64,000 nucleotides of DNA from Coenobita brevimanus (GCA_032717465.1 CM064653.1:37492603-37556602); one strand, 5' to 3'; numbered from the stretch's first letter, positions 10,162 to 21,270 are shown. Notes: generated by a model not told the origin, from the letters alone. Made by a program: numbers and translations.

Positions 10162-10725
10162 AAAGTCAGAAAAATACTTAAAAATAAACTGGAGGAATAT
10201 GAATTGCTAAGGTCTCTCTGATGAAAGTTAAGCGTACATTTAGTGCTCATTCTTTTGTTTGTTTTTGTGCTTAACGTGAAAGAGAGAGCATTGATGCAAA
10301 CAGTAATATATCCTGTTAACCCCTTAATAACCTCCGGCACTGAACAACCTTTTACAGTACCGATGTCAGTGATGTTAAGTTAGTGTGAGCTATAAAGAAA
10401 ACTGAACAATTATGGGGAGGGAACGAAGGTCAGTGGTATGTTTACATGAGTCGTGTAAACATACCAGTGACCTTCGTTCCATTCCCATAATTGTTCACAG
10501 TTTTTCCATGGCTCACTAACTCGACATCGGTACTGTAAAGGGTTGTTCAGTGTCGGAGGTTATTAAGGGGTTCATGGAATACATTACTGTTTCCATCAGT
10601 ACTCTCCTTTCACATGTAAACAAAACAAATAAAAGAGTGAGTGCTAAATGTAAGTTATAACTTTCATCAAAAAGACCTTACCAATTCAGATCCCTTTATT
10701 TTATGCAATTTTCCGACTATTTTAT
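10162..10725. repeat. Long inverted repeat (foldback), about 560 bp
   Basis: Two arms of roughly 270 bp mirror each other around a short loop at 10447-10453 (TGAGTCG). Diagnostic matches are AACCCCTTAATAACCTCC near 10319 against its complement near 10556, and the pair around TACAGTACCGATGTC and GACATCGGTACTGTA. The arms are imperfect but continuous enough to fold as a hairpin if transcribed. Confidence 0.85.
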
Positions 10726-10914
10726 TTTGTTTGGAAAAAGTACTGTATACAGTCCTCACTCCAAACATATTTGTAATAATATAAGTAGTGATGAGTTCAC
10801 CAATACAAGTGATGTACTGAGCTGGTAGGTAATATTCCTTATCATTTCGGCCATCCAGGAAGTGTTTTCTGACTTGTAGGCCTACTGTGTCATTACCCTT
10901 GTATATGTTCACTA

Positions 10915-10916
<2 letters not shown>

Positions 10917-10984
<68 letters not shown>
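10917..10984. repeat. (TA)n microsatellite inside an element
   Basis: About 68 bp of TA located between two halves of sequence that are continuous in the related segment near 9780 (TTCACTAATTT...TTCAGATTCAG), so this tract expanded inside the element. Confidence 0.9.
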
Positions 10985-10986
<2 letters not shown>

Positions 10987-11192
10987 CAGATTCAGGTATA
11001 GTACTGTGTTGATTGCAGTATTGTACAGTATACAGTACTCTCTCCAAACACAGTTGTAATACCGTACCATAAGCGGTGATGAGTGTTCACCAATATATTG
11101 AAGGCACTGAGTGGGTAGGTTTTTGATTATTCTGCAAATCTAATTTCTCGGCACCATCCTGGTCCCATAGATGCTGAATAATGGGACTTGTA

Positions 11193-11195
<3 letters not shown>

Positions 11196-11236
<41 letters not shown>
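11196..11236. repeat. (TA)n microsatellite
   Basis: Joins the end of the element at 11195 to the 5'-truncated LINE fragment beginning at 11237. Confidence 0.92.
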
Positions 11237-11239
<3 letters not shown>

Positions 11240-11475
11240 GAGAGGATGGAGGGTGAAAGACTGACGAAGAGAGTGTATGTGAATGAGGTGGAGGGGGGAA
11301 GAGGGAGGGGGAGGCCGAGGATGAGATGGAGGGATGGGGTGGAGAGGTATATGAGAGAGGGGGGTGTGAGTTGGAAGCAGGGCAGTGAAATGGCGGCGGA
11401 CAGGGCGACTTGGAGGCGATTTGTTTGTGACCACCCCAAACGGGATTGAGGCGTCTGGCAATAGACAGATAGATA
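11237..11475 (+). mobile_element. RTE-like LINE 3' end, 5'-truncated
   Basis: The frame reads VERMEGERLTKRVYVNEV and then WRDGVERYMREGG up to a TGA at about 11447. It is the same C-terminus as the LINEs at 28497-30704 and 62946-64000. After the stop comes GGCGTCTGGCAATAG and an (ATAG)n-like tail. Only the last 70 codons or so remain, typical of incomplete target-primed reverse transcription. Confidence 0.85.
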
Positions 11476-11476
11476 G

Positions 11477-11525
<49 letters not shown>

Positions 11526-11572
11526 TACATACACACACACACACACACATCTATCCATCTATCTATCTATTG
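11461..11572. repeat. Compound (ATAG)n-(TA)n-(CA)n-(ATCT)n microsatellite
   Basis: GATAGATAGATA passes into TA, then ACACAC, then ATCTATCTATCTATT. The outer GATA and ATCT arms are each the tail of a LINE-type 3' end, one on each strand. Confidence 0.9.
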
Positions 11573-11990
11573 CCAGACGCCATAATCCCGTAAGGGGTGA
11601 CCATTTGACTTTGAGTTATTTTTTTTATTGGGAGGGGCACTAACCCTCCACCAACCCACTTGCTGACACATAGGGAGCACGTATGGTTTGGTTATATGGT
11701 TACCACCCAGCATTGTAAATGGTTTCTTGACTTACAGGGAGCCATTTGGCTTGTCATTCAATGTAAAGCCACCTGCAAAGGAAAGAAAAGCAAAAAAAAG
11801 TGACAGGAAAGATGGAAGAAGCAGGAAGAGAGGAGGGAAGGCACAGAAAAAGAATTATAAAGGCTAAGGAAGAAGTAGGCAGCATTCCATCGTGAGGAGT
11901 AGACTGTAGCACCAGTCGAGCAGGGTAATACTCCCAAGGTGGATGGAAAGCTGATGACAGGGAGAGCTGGAGCTTCCGTTTCATCAGCCC
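11573..11990 (-). mobile_element. SINE-like element with RTE-type 3' end (probable)
   Basis: Read on the minus strand, its last bases (GGGATTATGGCGTCTGGCA followed by ATAG repeats) match the 3' end of the RTE-like LINE. The sequence upstream (GACAAGCCAAATGG..., GCTGGGTGGTAACCATATAA) matches the SINE-like units at 42471-42955 and 43557-44078. No coding capacity. The upstream boundary near 11990 is uncertain. Confidence 0.5.
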
Positions 11991-12435
11991 TTGGGACTAG
12001 GTCCCGACCATCCCCCTTTGCTGAACTTTTTCAGTGTCTCAGTAACACAGAGAGTAGACCAGCATGCTCTCCAATACAAGTTTCTCCATCTATCAACACC
12101 AAACTACATGCACAGTACACACCACACTTCCTTTTCAAAATTTTCAAAAAAAATGGCGTCGATCAACATAGCCTTGGAATCCCCAGGGGGGAGGGGGGGG
12201 ACCATAAATGCCCCCACCTTCAGCCCCTCTCCCGGTGACGACTCAAGGTGCCTGGAACCACTGTCTGACTCTCTTCTTCTTCATTTCTGGAACATTTGTG
12301 GCCTTTCCTCTAACTTTCGCTCTGTTGAGCACCACCTCTCCTTCTCTAAACCTCACCATCTTTTCCCAACTGAGACTCAGCTGTCTGAGGCAACTGACAG
12401 CAAACCTTTTTCTGTATCCTCCTACTTTCTCTATA
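11991..12435 (+). pseudogene. LINE endonuclease N-terminal segment
   Basis: The frame contains FWNICGLSSNFRSVEHHL and the following TETQLSEAT, the usual N-terminus of a Jockey-type apurinic endonuclease including the T-E-T metal-binding region. It stops at the transposon inserted at 12436 and resumes at 14379. Sequence before about 12230 is not recognisable as LINE protein. Confidence 0.7.
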
Positions 12436-14376
12436 CAGGTAACTCGCACGGAACACGTGGGTTTCGTTCCTACCGTGCTGTGTTAGGTTCGAAATCGCGT
12501 ATATTTAAACTACTCTGTATTTTGCACCCTAGACCCCCCAAATGTGTTGTTTTGCTGTTATCTGTCACTGGTAATCACTAGAAAGCACTTTAAGTGGTTA
12601 GAAGGTTTATTTAATGTTATAACTCACAAATACAGTACTCCAGAGCAAAACTTCAACACACAAATACTGTACGTAAACACAAGGAAACATTCCGACGCCG
12701 ATCATAGGTAATCATATAAATCAGGTTAACTGGTACCAGTGCTTTAACTTACAAGTACATACCAGAATAGTACATATTTAACTTAGAAGTGCAGTACTGT
12801 GATATCGAATGATTTCAGTACATAATCTGTTAAGAATGGCGGAAAAAAAAAAAAAATGTTATGAATACATTTTCACCTTTTTGATATATATTTATGGTAG
12901 TTTCGAGTTATTTTTTACGTTATCGTTGTGCCCATGCTTGGAAAAGGGAGCGAAAGAGTTGAATTTTCAGTCCTAAATGAGAAAACTGCACGTCCTCCAA
13001 GGCTAGACTCTGCCACGGGAGAATAAAGTGGAGGGTCAGTCCGATTAGCAATAAGGAAGTTGTGTCACAACTTCCAGCTCCCACACCACGAGAATGGCTA
13101 AAAATAGAATCGTAATGCAGTTTCAGAACTAACAATAAGTCTAATTATTACGAATACAGATACAAAACAGAAATAAATACGTTTACAGACGGGGAAAACG
13201 TACTTCTTCCGTCATAACATGTTCATATTTCTCTATCATTTTACGTTCATCATTTTACCTTATTTTCGCAATATATATTGCTGTCTCGTAAACAGGGTGG
13301 TTGTTTGTGTTTTGCAAGGGAGGAAAAAGATTGTATTTTCTGTCTGGGTCGAGATAATGGGTGTACCTATGCGTGGTTAGGCATGGCCACGAGCGAAAAA
13401 ATCGTACATCCACTCATCACGATAGCAGGTGGTGAACTGACAGATGATACATGAGAGGGTGAAGTCAAGGTCAGTCTCATGTCCCAGATTTTCGTTCACT
13501 TCCCGAAAGTTTATTCACAGTTTTCTACAAGTTGCATTGCATCAAATGATCCAAACCATTACAGCAAACCTGAGCAAATAGGTAAAGATACCAAGACAAA
13601 AATGTATTTTTCTTTCATTATCAGTCTTTAACGAACAAACAAAAAAGGCAGTATTCCGACGCCGATCATGGGTAATCATATAAATCATGTTAACTGGTTA
13701 CAAGGCTTTATTTAATGCTTTAATTGCTTACAAGTACATACCAGAACAGTAAAAATTTAACTTACAAATACAGTACTGTAGAAAAGCAGTACAGTAAGAG
13801 TTTAACGAACAAACAAAAAAGGCAATATTCCGACGCCGATCATGGGTAATCATATAATTTGGGTTAACTGGTTACAAGGCTTTATTTAATGATTTAACTT
13901 TATTTAAGTGCTTACAAGTACAGTACATACGAGAACAGTAAATATTTAACTTACAAATACTGTACAGTATTGTGGAAAAAACGAACAAATAAAAAAGGCT
14001 ATATTCTGACGCCTATCAGGTAAACTGGTTATAAGACTTTATTTCTTGCTTTAACGTTATTTAATAGTACTTTAAGTTGCACATAAACTTACCAGAACAG
14101 TACAGTACTGTAAATATTTAACTTACAAATACTGTGCTACTGTACTCGGGAATGTCTCACACACTGAATAATTTCCTGCCTAGATCGTCACGTAATCAAA
14201 ACAAACCGCGCGCTGCGGTGATGTTCGAGGATTTGATCTTTCAAAGGCCTCTCCTGCGTTAATTTGTAGTTTTCATAATGGTTTTTTAATCTTACGTTGT
14301 CTTATATGTATCCCAGCCCTTACCGTGTATAATTGCGAGCGCGTTCCGTGAGATCGTGTTCCGTGCGAGTTACCTG
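12436..14376. mobile_element. Non-autonomous TA-flanked element A, copy 1
   Basis: Perfect inverted ends CAGGTAACTCGCACGGAACACG between TA dinucleotides. The 1941-bp interior has no transposase. It contains about four imperfect subrepeats of 150-170 bp, each with ATTC(C/T)GACGCC, GGTTAACTGGTTACAAGGCTT or a variant, and a palindromic TACAGTACTGTA-like motif (near 12690, 13650, 13828 and 14002). A second copy at 57706-60452 has the same organisation. The tandem subrepeats may be transposase-binding sites, which is inference. Confidence 0.88.
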
Positions 14377-14378
14377 TA

Positions 14379-15760
14379 CTCATTTCAAAGCCAAAGGTGG
14401 CTGTTGTGTATATATATGCAGCAACTTATCTTGCTCTCGTGTTCCTGAACTTGATTCTTCTGAATTCTATACACTCTGGCTTCGGCTTTCCTGTCATTCT
14501 CTGACTAAATATATCTGTGCTGTTTACTTATCTCCTAATTCTACTGACTATCAAAAATTCTTTGACTATCTTCTACAATGGAACACATTCTATCCATTTC
14601 TCCTTTCTCTGAAATCTCCATTCTAGGAGATTTCAATGTTCACCACCACCTTTGGCTCTCCTCTTCTTTCATTGATTCATCTGGTGAACAAACCTACACC
14701 TTTTCTATCCTTAATGACCTAGAGCAGCTTGTACAGCACCCTACCCATATCCCTGACTGCCTTGGAGAGAGCTCCAACATACTTGATCTCTTCCATACAA
14801 CTAATCCTTCTGCTTACACTGTTAATCTTTTCTCTCCGTTGGGCTCCTCGGATCACAACCTCATCACCTTAACCTGTCCTATCGCTCCAGTATGGCCTGT
14901 GGACCCTCCAAAAAAACGTCATCTCTGGCACTTTGGAGCTGCGGATTGGGAGGCCCTCAGACAGTACTTCTTTGATTTTCCCTGGAATGATTATTGCTTC
15001 CATGGCCAGGAGCCATCTGGGTGTGCCTTGTGCATTACGGAGGTTATTCTCTCGGGCATGGAAGCATACATTCCTTTCTCATATCCTTTAACTAATGCAC
15101 GAAAGCCTTGGTTTAATCACGCTTGTTCTAATGCTGTCCGCAATAAGGAGAGGGTCTATAAAAGGTACCGGAGCCAACCCACCCCTGAATTACATCTTTT
15201 ATACATTTCTGCCCGGAATCGTGCTAAGTCTGTTCTTCGCTCTGCTAAAAATAATTTCATCCGTACAAAATGCTCTCAACTCTCTAACGCAAACTCTTTC
15301 CGCTCCTTCTGGCATCTTGCCAAAAACCTTTCTGATAACTTTACCTCATCATCCTTCCCTCCTCTTTTCTACTCTGATGGCTCTGTAGCTATTTCTTCTA
15401 CTGATAAAGCAGATCTCTTCGCTCAGACTTTCTCCTCCAACTCCACCTTAGACGATTCCAGTGCTGTTCCTCCCTCACTTCCCCCCTCTGACTTCCTCAT
15501 GGCTAACATTAAAATTTCTTCAGCTGATGTATTTTCTGCCATTACTGGCCTCAGTACTAATAAGGCATATGGACCTGATGGAGTCCCTCCTGTTGTTCTC
15601 AAGAACTGTGCTTCTGTGCCTACCCCCTGCCTAGGCAAACTCTTTCGCCTTTGTCTGTCAACTTGTACCTTTCCTTCTTGCTGGAAGTTTGCTCTCATTC
15701 AGCCAGTCCCAAAGAAGGGTGACCATTCCCAACCCTCTAACTATCATCCAATTGCTTTAA
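14379..15760 (+). pseudogene. LINE endonuclease and reverse transcriptase N-part
   Basis: THFKAKGGCCVYI opens the segment, with a frameshift near 14575 into the long frame that contains ILGDFNVHH (endonuclease catalytic D and N) and SSDHNLIT (catalytic H). The reverse transcriptase starts with [10 protein letters not shown] and [16 protein letters not shown], where the segment is interrupted by the TTAA-flanked MITE. These motifs belong to the Jockey superfamily of non-LTR elements. The canonical NYRPI appears as NYHPI. Confidence 0.85.
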
Positions 15761-16438
15761 CCCACCCCATCCCGACGTTTTTGGACCTTTTTTTTTTTGG
15801 GGGGGGGGCAAACATCCGCTTTTGGTGAGAAACATCGAAAATTCATAGAGAAATCGCTCACCTGAGGTTTAAAATACGCGATTTAGGTTCGAGTACTTCC
15901 TTACCTGACTGGGTTTTCTAACAGGCTGGCACCAAAGAAAACAAGTTCTATGGGAGGGTAACTATTTTATCCACTCATAAACAGTATTTATTTATTTACT
16001 TGGTACGAATTTATATGTAGTACAAGAGTATATTGGTTTTCAAACAGTAATATAGGCATTATAAGCATTGTTTCACTCACTAACTCATCACCATTCATTA
16101 CCTGATCATCATTTCTGACTGTTTCTTCCTCTAATGCTATGTAAACATTGTCCTTCACATTGTCATCGATTGGGGAATCACTCAGGCCCTGAATGTCTTT
16201 ATTGGCCAAGACACTGGCAACAGGTGAATTGCCGAGACAGTGGCGTGCAGGGTGGGGGGGGAGGTTATGCGGTGTAAGGCATTGTTCCTGCTTGGCATCT
16301 TGTAGAGGAATAGAGGAAGGTGTCCCGTGGATACATGCCAAAAATCACTCGCGAAATCACTCGTGAAAATTGAAAATTGTGCAAATTAGGGACCTTGCAA
16401 TGTTGCCGCGTTAATGCACGTCACCGGGACGGCGCGGG
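15761..16438. mobile_element. piggyBac-type MITE inserted in LINE
   Basis: TTAA flanks both sides (15757-15760 and 16439-16442). The left end is CCCACCCCATCCCG and the right end, reverse-complemented, CCCGCGCCGTCCCG. The 678 bp between carry no transposase. A poly-T/poly-G stretch follows the left end. Excision with one TTAA restores IALTSCISKV in the reverse transcriptase. Confidence 0.85.
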
Positions 16439-17122
16439 TTAACATCCTGTATCTCAAAAGTTTTCGAGTCAATTCTTAATAGAAAAATTTTAAAGCATCT
16501 TTCCTATCACAACCTTCTTTCTGATCGTCAGTATGGGTTCCGTCAGGGACGCTCCACAGGCGATCTTCTTACCTACCTTTCAGACTCCTGGTCATCCTCC
16601 TTTCGGGACTTTGGCGAAAGTTTTGCCATTGCACTTGACATCTCAAAGGCTTTCGATCGAGTCTGGCATAAATCTTTAATTTCCAAACTGCCCTCTTACG
16701 GTTTCTATCCTTCTACCTGTGCCTTAATCTCTAGCTTCCTTTCGGATCGTTCCATAGCTGTTGTTGTAGACGGCTATCGTTCTTCTCCTAGATCTATTAA
16801 CAGTGGTGTTCCTCAGGGCTCTGTCCTGTCACCAACTCTCTTCCTTTTATTCATCAATGATTTTCTAAGCTGTACATCTAACCCTATCCACTCATACGCT
16901 GATGACTCCACCCTTCACCTTTCCATTCGATTCCCACAATGTACTTCAACAGACAAGGGATGAGGCTATGGCACACCTAATGTCTGACTTGGCTCATATC
17001 TCTGACTGGGGTAAAAATAATCTGGTTGTTTTTAATGCATCATAGAGTCAGTTTTTGCACCTATCAACCCGACAAAATCATCTACAGATATACCCACTTA
17101 TGTTTAATAATACTCAACTTAA
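16439..17122 (+). pseudogene. LINE reverse transcriptase, palm segment
   Basis: The segment contains DRQYGFRQGRSTGD, ALDISKAFDRVWH, SGVPQGSVLSPTLF and SYADDSTLHL, the conserved reverse transcriptase blocks including the catalytic YADD. After that the frame shifts (near 16935) and continues as DEAMAHLMSDLAHISDWG with one stop in FNAS*SQF, ending at NNTQL where the piggyBac is inserted. Confidence 0.87.
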
Positions 17123-17662
17123 CCCTATTCGGTGCACCCCGTATCATTTTTGATACGCCCTAACTAATTTTTGCCAACAAACTCTAGTTTGTAAGCAATG
17201 CATGGTCTCACGATTATTTTCTTGTTAAATTACTGGAAACACAACAAAATAGTGATTCTGAGCGAAAAAACTGGGTTGAAACGAGCGTTTTCTCTAAAAT
17301 TAACGATTTTTCCCCGTGGAGAGCGCTAAACAAAAAGAAAACGCTCGAAGATGAGTGAAATATCTGGGACCTTAGCCTACGCTAGCCTAACGGGCATCAA
17401 CACAGCTTCCAGACGTACGATACGTTTCCTATTTTCATTAAAACTACTTTATTTTCTATGTATTATTCATTTTTCATACTTTATGACTCCTCATACCTAG
17501 TGAAATAGTTATTTCATTCACTAATTTTATTATCTATGTATTATTCATTGTTTTTTCTCTATGACTCCTCATACCCAATGAAATGGTTGTTCGTACACAT
17601 ACACACAGATACACACATGTGCATTGTATTGTGCACACAGATACACACGTGCATTGTAATGT

Positions 17663-17665
<3 letters not shown>

Positions 17666-17694
<29 letters not shown>
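17666..17694. repeat. (CA)n microsatellite
   Basis: Short pure CA run, preceded by a looser duplication of ACACACAGATACACACGTGCATTGTA near 17600-17660. Confidence 0.85.
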
Positions 17695-17698
<4 letters not shown>

Positions 17699-18500
17699 CT
17701 CGCGGCTCTCGTGTAGGCGTGCTGGACGACAGTTAGTTAGGCATTAATTAGGGGACGGGGTGGATGTGCCGACGGACGTAGTCATTGCTTTTATTTTCGA
17801 CTATGTTGACGACCCAGTCGAAGATTACTTGGAAGAGGTAGTTGGCGATGATGATGATGATGACCTTGCCTTGGATAGAGTAGCTGAGGGCGACGATGTA
17901 GATGATGATCAGAATGTTGACAAAATGAAGAAGAGTGGGTACCACCCAGAAACAGAAAGCCACTGGTGAAAAATAGATTAATCAGTTCTTTGGACCAGTG
18001 CTTGAACAAACATAATTATGACGAATTTGTCCTGCCACACGAGCTCAGGGAATATACCTGCATTTTAGAGAAACCCCAGAGAAAATTAGATATCGGTAAG
18101 TCAATAATATGGACCAATCATACAGAAGGTAGGCCTGTTGAGAAGGTATTGCCTAGTGAAGGATGTTTTGTTAGGAGAGGCAAGGTCAGCTAATACAGAA
18201 ATAATGGCATGGGAGTTGTTTATAACATCTAATATGATTGATGGTATTGTAACCCATGCTAACACAAGGCATAATTACCGAAATTTCTAATACTGACTGC
18301 TGAAATACCAACACACGTCAAGATGACTGATGCCATAGAATTGAAAAGCTTTTTTGGCCTGCTCTATCCAAGAGGTTTGTTGGGACAAAATAAATATTGC
18401 TATAATCGTCTCTTCATGGAAGGGTTTGGTCACCCAATATTTGAAGCCGTCATGTCAGTAAAACGATTTGGTTTCTTACATGCCGACATAACTTTTAACA

Positions 18501-18722
18501 ACATTGATACCAGACACCAGAGATGGGTACACGATCAACATTGATACCAGACACCAGAGATGGGTACACGATCAACATTGATACCAGACACCAGAGATGG
18601 GTGCACGATCAACATTGATACCAGACACCAGAGATGGGTACACGATCAACATTGATACCAGACACCAGAGATGGGTACACGATCAACATTGATACCAGAC
18701 ACCAGAGATGGGTACACGATCG
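18501..18722 (+). repeat. 37-bp minisatellite, six units, within transposase
   Basis: Starts at 18501, 18538, 18575, 18612, 18649 and 18686 begin ACATTGATACCAGACACCAG. The single unit encodes NIDTRHQRWVHD of piggyBac. As 37 is not a multiple of three, the expansion also shifts the frame. Confidence 0.95.
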
Positions 18723-19318
18723 GTTTGCAGCAATCAGGGAGCTTTTTGAACAGTTCAGTAATTGTTGTTGCTCAGTGTTAGAGCCAGGTGACTTCTTGAC
18801 CACTGATGAAACGTTGTATGGGTGCAGAACACAAATAGGGTTCAGACTATAATAAGAGCAAACCCGTACTCTACGGCCTCCAATATAAATCTATTAATGC
18901 TGTTAGATATCCATTTACCTTTAGGACAGCTGTATATTCAGGTAAACCTGGAGAGCCAGGACCTCACTACATACGCGGTACAGTCCCAACAGTGAAAGCT
19001 CTGGTAAGTCAGTTACAAGACTCAGTCGACCTTAGAGGTAGGATTATTAGCCTGGATAGATTGTACACCAGTATAGAGTTGCTGGAGTGGCTTCAAATGC
19101 AGGTATCTCAGCCTTAGGTACTATAGATTCTACTAGGAAAGGCATACCACCAGAGATAGTCACAGAAAGGGAAGATAGGTCATACCAAGTTTACTGGAAG
19201 AAACACGGGAGGAAATGACACTGAATCCTATGTAACACCCACCAAAAGCAAAGGTAATAAAGATGTGTTTATTCTGAGCACAGTTTCCCCTATATTAGTC
19301 ATTCCCAGGATGATGATT

Positions 19319-19319
<1 letters not shown>

Positions 19320-19361
<42 letters not shown>
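19320..19361. repeat. (TA)n microsatellite
   Basis: Pure TA tract interrupting the piggyBac transposase remnant between its second and third catalytic segments. Confidence 0.92.
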
Positions 19362-19365
<4 letters not shown>

Positions 19366-20109
19366 AATTGTATGATTTCACTAAAGGAGGCACTGACATT
19401 ATGGATCAGAGAATAAGTTTTCATACAGTACACACTAAATCTAGAAGATGGACAGTGAATGCCCTTGGCTACATTGTCAACACTGCCAGAGTAAATTCAC
19501 AGACAATTTATTCGTTATATAATAATCAGGACCCAAGAAAAATTGCTTCAATCTCCTATGGCTGGCAGTTAGTGAAGGCATTGTGTAATCTGCAAATTGA
19601 AAGAAGAAAAGTTCAGGCTTGTGGTCTGACCAGGAATACAATAGCTAAGATGAATCTGATGCTCGGACAGGGAGATGTAGAGGAGGCCGTCCCAGAAGTA
19701 ACACATGAGAATAGGTCAGGCAAGCAGCACAAGTGTCATTCATGCCTGGAGTCTCTTTATGGTCCAGGATACACTCAGAATCGCCCCAAAGCAAAATCGG
19801 TCCACGAAACAATGTCAAGTATGTCACAAGCACACCTGTGATCAGAATTGAAATAAAGTATGTATGAAATGCTATAGTAACATGCCCAATCAGTGAAAGT
19901 CTTGTTTTGGAAATTAAGAATGAATATGCATGTCTGTGAATATAGATTATGACTGAGTTTACGTTATATACGGATTATATTTTTGTTTAAAAATTTCCTT
20001 ATATGATAGATGTAAATAGAGATACGGAAGGTGAGGATCTTGCAGCATAAGAATCCTCCGGCTTACTTATATTAGTTGTAAGTGTAGAGTAAAAAGGATG
20101 TTCGAGTGC

Positions 20110-20420
20110 GTAGGATCAAATACCGCCGGAAAATACATAGAAGCATAGGCATGGATAGCCCTGCAAGTTAACGGTTACTACTCTTTCGACCTGTGACGGG
20201 CTGTGGGTCACTGAGGGCCCTGTTAGTTAATTGGCACCCGGGATCTTTTACTTACCAGGGTCGATGCAACAGGGGTGGATCAGCTGAAATGAAGCATGGT
20301 CTCGCAGTGTAGAGAAGGAGCTGGGGCCTGATTGACTGCTGTCTCCCTGAAAGCGCCAGGCAAGGCTCTGGACCTAACCCCTCATATCCACACTGTGCCT
20401 GTGCATTACCCAGGGAACAG
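20110..20420. repeat. Dispersed repeat related to the 38-kb tandem array
   Basis: Contains GATAGCCCTG.AAGTTAACGGT, CTACTCTTTCGACCTGTGA, GCCTGATTGACTGCTG and AAAGCGCCAGGCAAGGCT, in the same order and strand as the units at 38059-39120. It is clearly diverged from them. No coding capacity seen. Confidence 0.75.
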
Positions 20421-21270
20421 CTTGTTCTCCGGTTACAAGAGATATAGGGTTTAACCAGGAAGCTACAGGCTGCTCTAAGCGATTCAGTAATCCAAAGACT
20501 GGCACGTTTCCTGGTTAACAGTCTACTCGTAAGAATTTAATGGTGATCCCGCATGTACGGAGCTTTGGCTGGCAGCTGCATTTTCTCGTGGTGACTACTA
20601 ACAGAGGATCAAGGGACTGACTTCTGGAGAGACTGACTGGCTGACCGACAAAGGTCTCAGTGATAGGCTAGTGATTGACCAGTGGGAAATTACTAATAAA
20701 CTGACATCAGAAGGACAGTCTACTGACTAATTTGTCGGTATTTTGGGATTGACTGCCCCACTGAATAACCATTGATTTATACTGTATATTGATGATGTTT
20801 TGGGTATAACTATTCATAATTGAATATTTGTTATTGCATTGCTCTGAATACTCCTTGGGGCATAGCATGAGCAGATAGAGCTACCGTGCCCTTTGAATAA
20901 TTGGTTATAACTAAATATTTCTCTGTGCCCTTCAATTTTAATTTGCAGTACTCAGATTTAGAAATACCTATATAATATATTGGTGACAACAGATTCAGCC
21001 TTCTCAAGGACCTCCTTCAGCTGTAAGGAGTGAGAAGCAGGTAGACCTTTATTATAGAACAGAGGGGCAGGCAGAATAGGAGGTAGGTAAGGCACAAGGC
21101 TGTTGATGTGGAATTTTGCAATTATTATGCAATATGTATGCCTTTTCAAGCATTTATCTCCCTTACATCTACCGCCTTCTGCCTTATCTACCTCCTGTAC
21201 TCCCCGGCCCTTTCTCACTCGCCATCCATTTGTATGATAAAGGTCTACCTGTTTCTCACTCCTTAGTTAT
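20421..21270. other. Non-coding interior of the piggyBac element
   Basis: No gene found. AT-rich with short frames only; I see no inverted termini here. Confidence 0.45.

Larger units (their letters stand above)
9616..11195. mobile_element. Non-autonomous TA-flanked element with foldback core
   Basis: Ends CAGTAAAAGTCCTATTATTC and, reverse-complemented, CAGTACAAGTCCCATTATTC; TA tracts lie outside. The 1580-bp interior has no transposase. It contains a long palindrome (10162-10725), an internal (TA)n tract (10917-10984) and two related segments (about 9735-9850 and 10865-11060, beginning CTTGTAGGCCTA). Confidence 0.82.
17760..19910 (+). pseudogene. piggyBac transposase, multiply broken
   Basis: An acidic N-terminus (DDDDDDLALD) is followed, over several frames, by the DDE_Tnp_1_7 domain. 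LTTDETLYG holds the first catalytic aspartate (near 18800), SLDRLYTSIELL the second (near 19055) and YDFTKGGTDIMDQ the third plus its partner (19368-19410). SRRWTVNALGYIVNTARVNS follows, then a Cys-rich end with HKCHSCLES and VCMKCY. Disruptions include in-frame stops, a 37-bp tandem expansion at 18501-18722 and a (TA)n tract at 19321-19361 between the second and third motifs. Family assignment is secure; the protein cannot be made. Confidence 0.87.

Noticed and set aside
11087..11558. Three overlapping minus-strand frames of 130-150 codons
   Set aside because: They are antisense to the LINE 3' end and its microsatellite tail, with Ser/Pro/His-rich low-complexity content.
17760..17969. Acidic 69-codon frame as an independent small gene
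   Set aside because: It is at the expected place and style for the acidic N-terminus of the piggyBac transposase that follows.
18501..18722. Possible CRISPR-like array of regular repeats
   Set aside because: Units are contiguous 37-bp tandem repeats with no unique spacers, located in a piggyBac gene.
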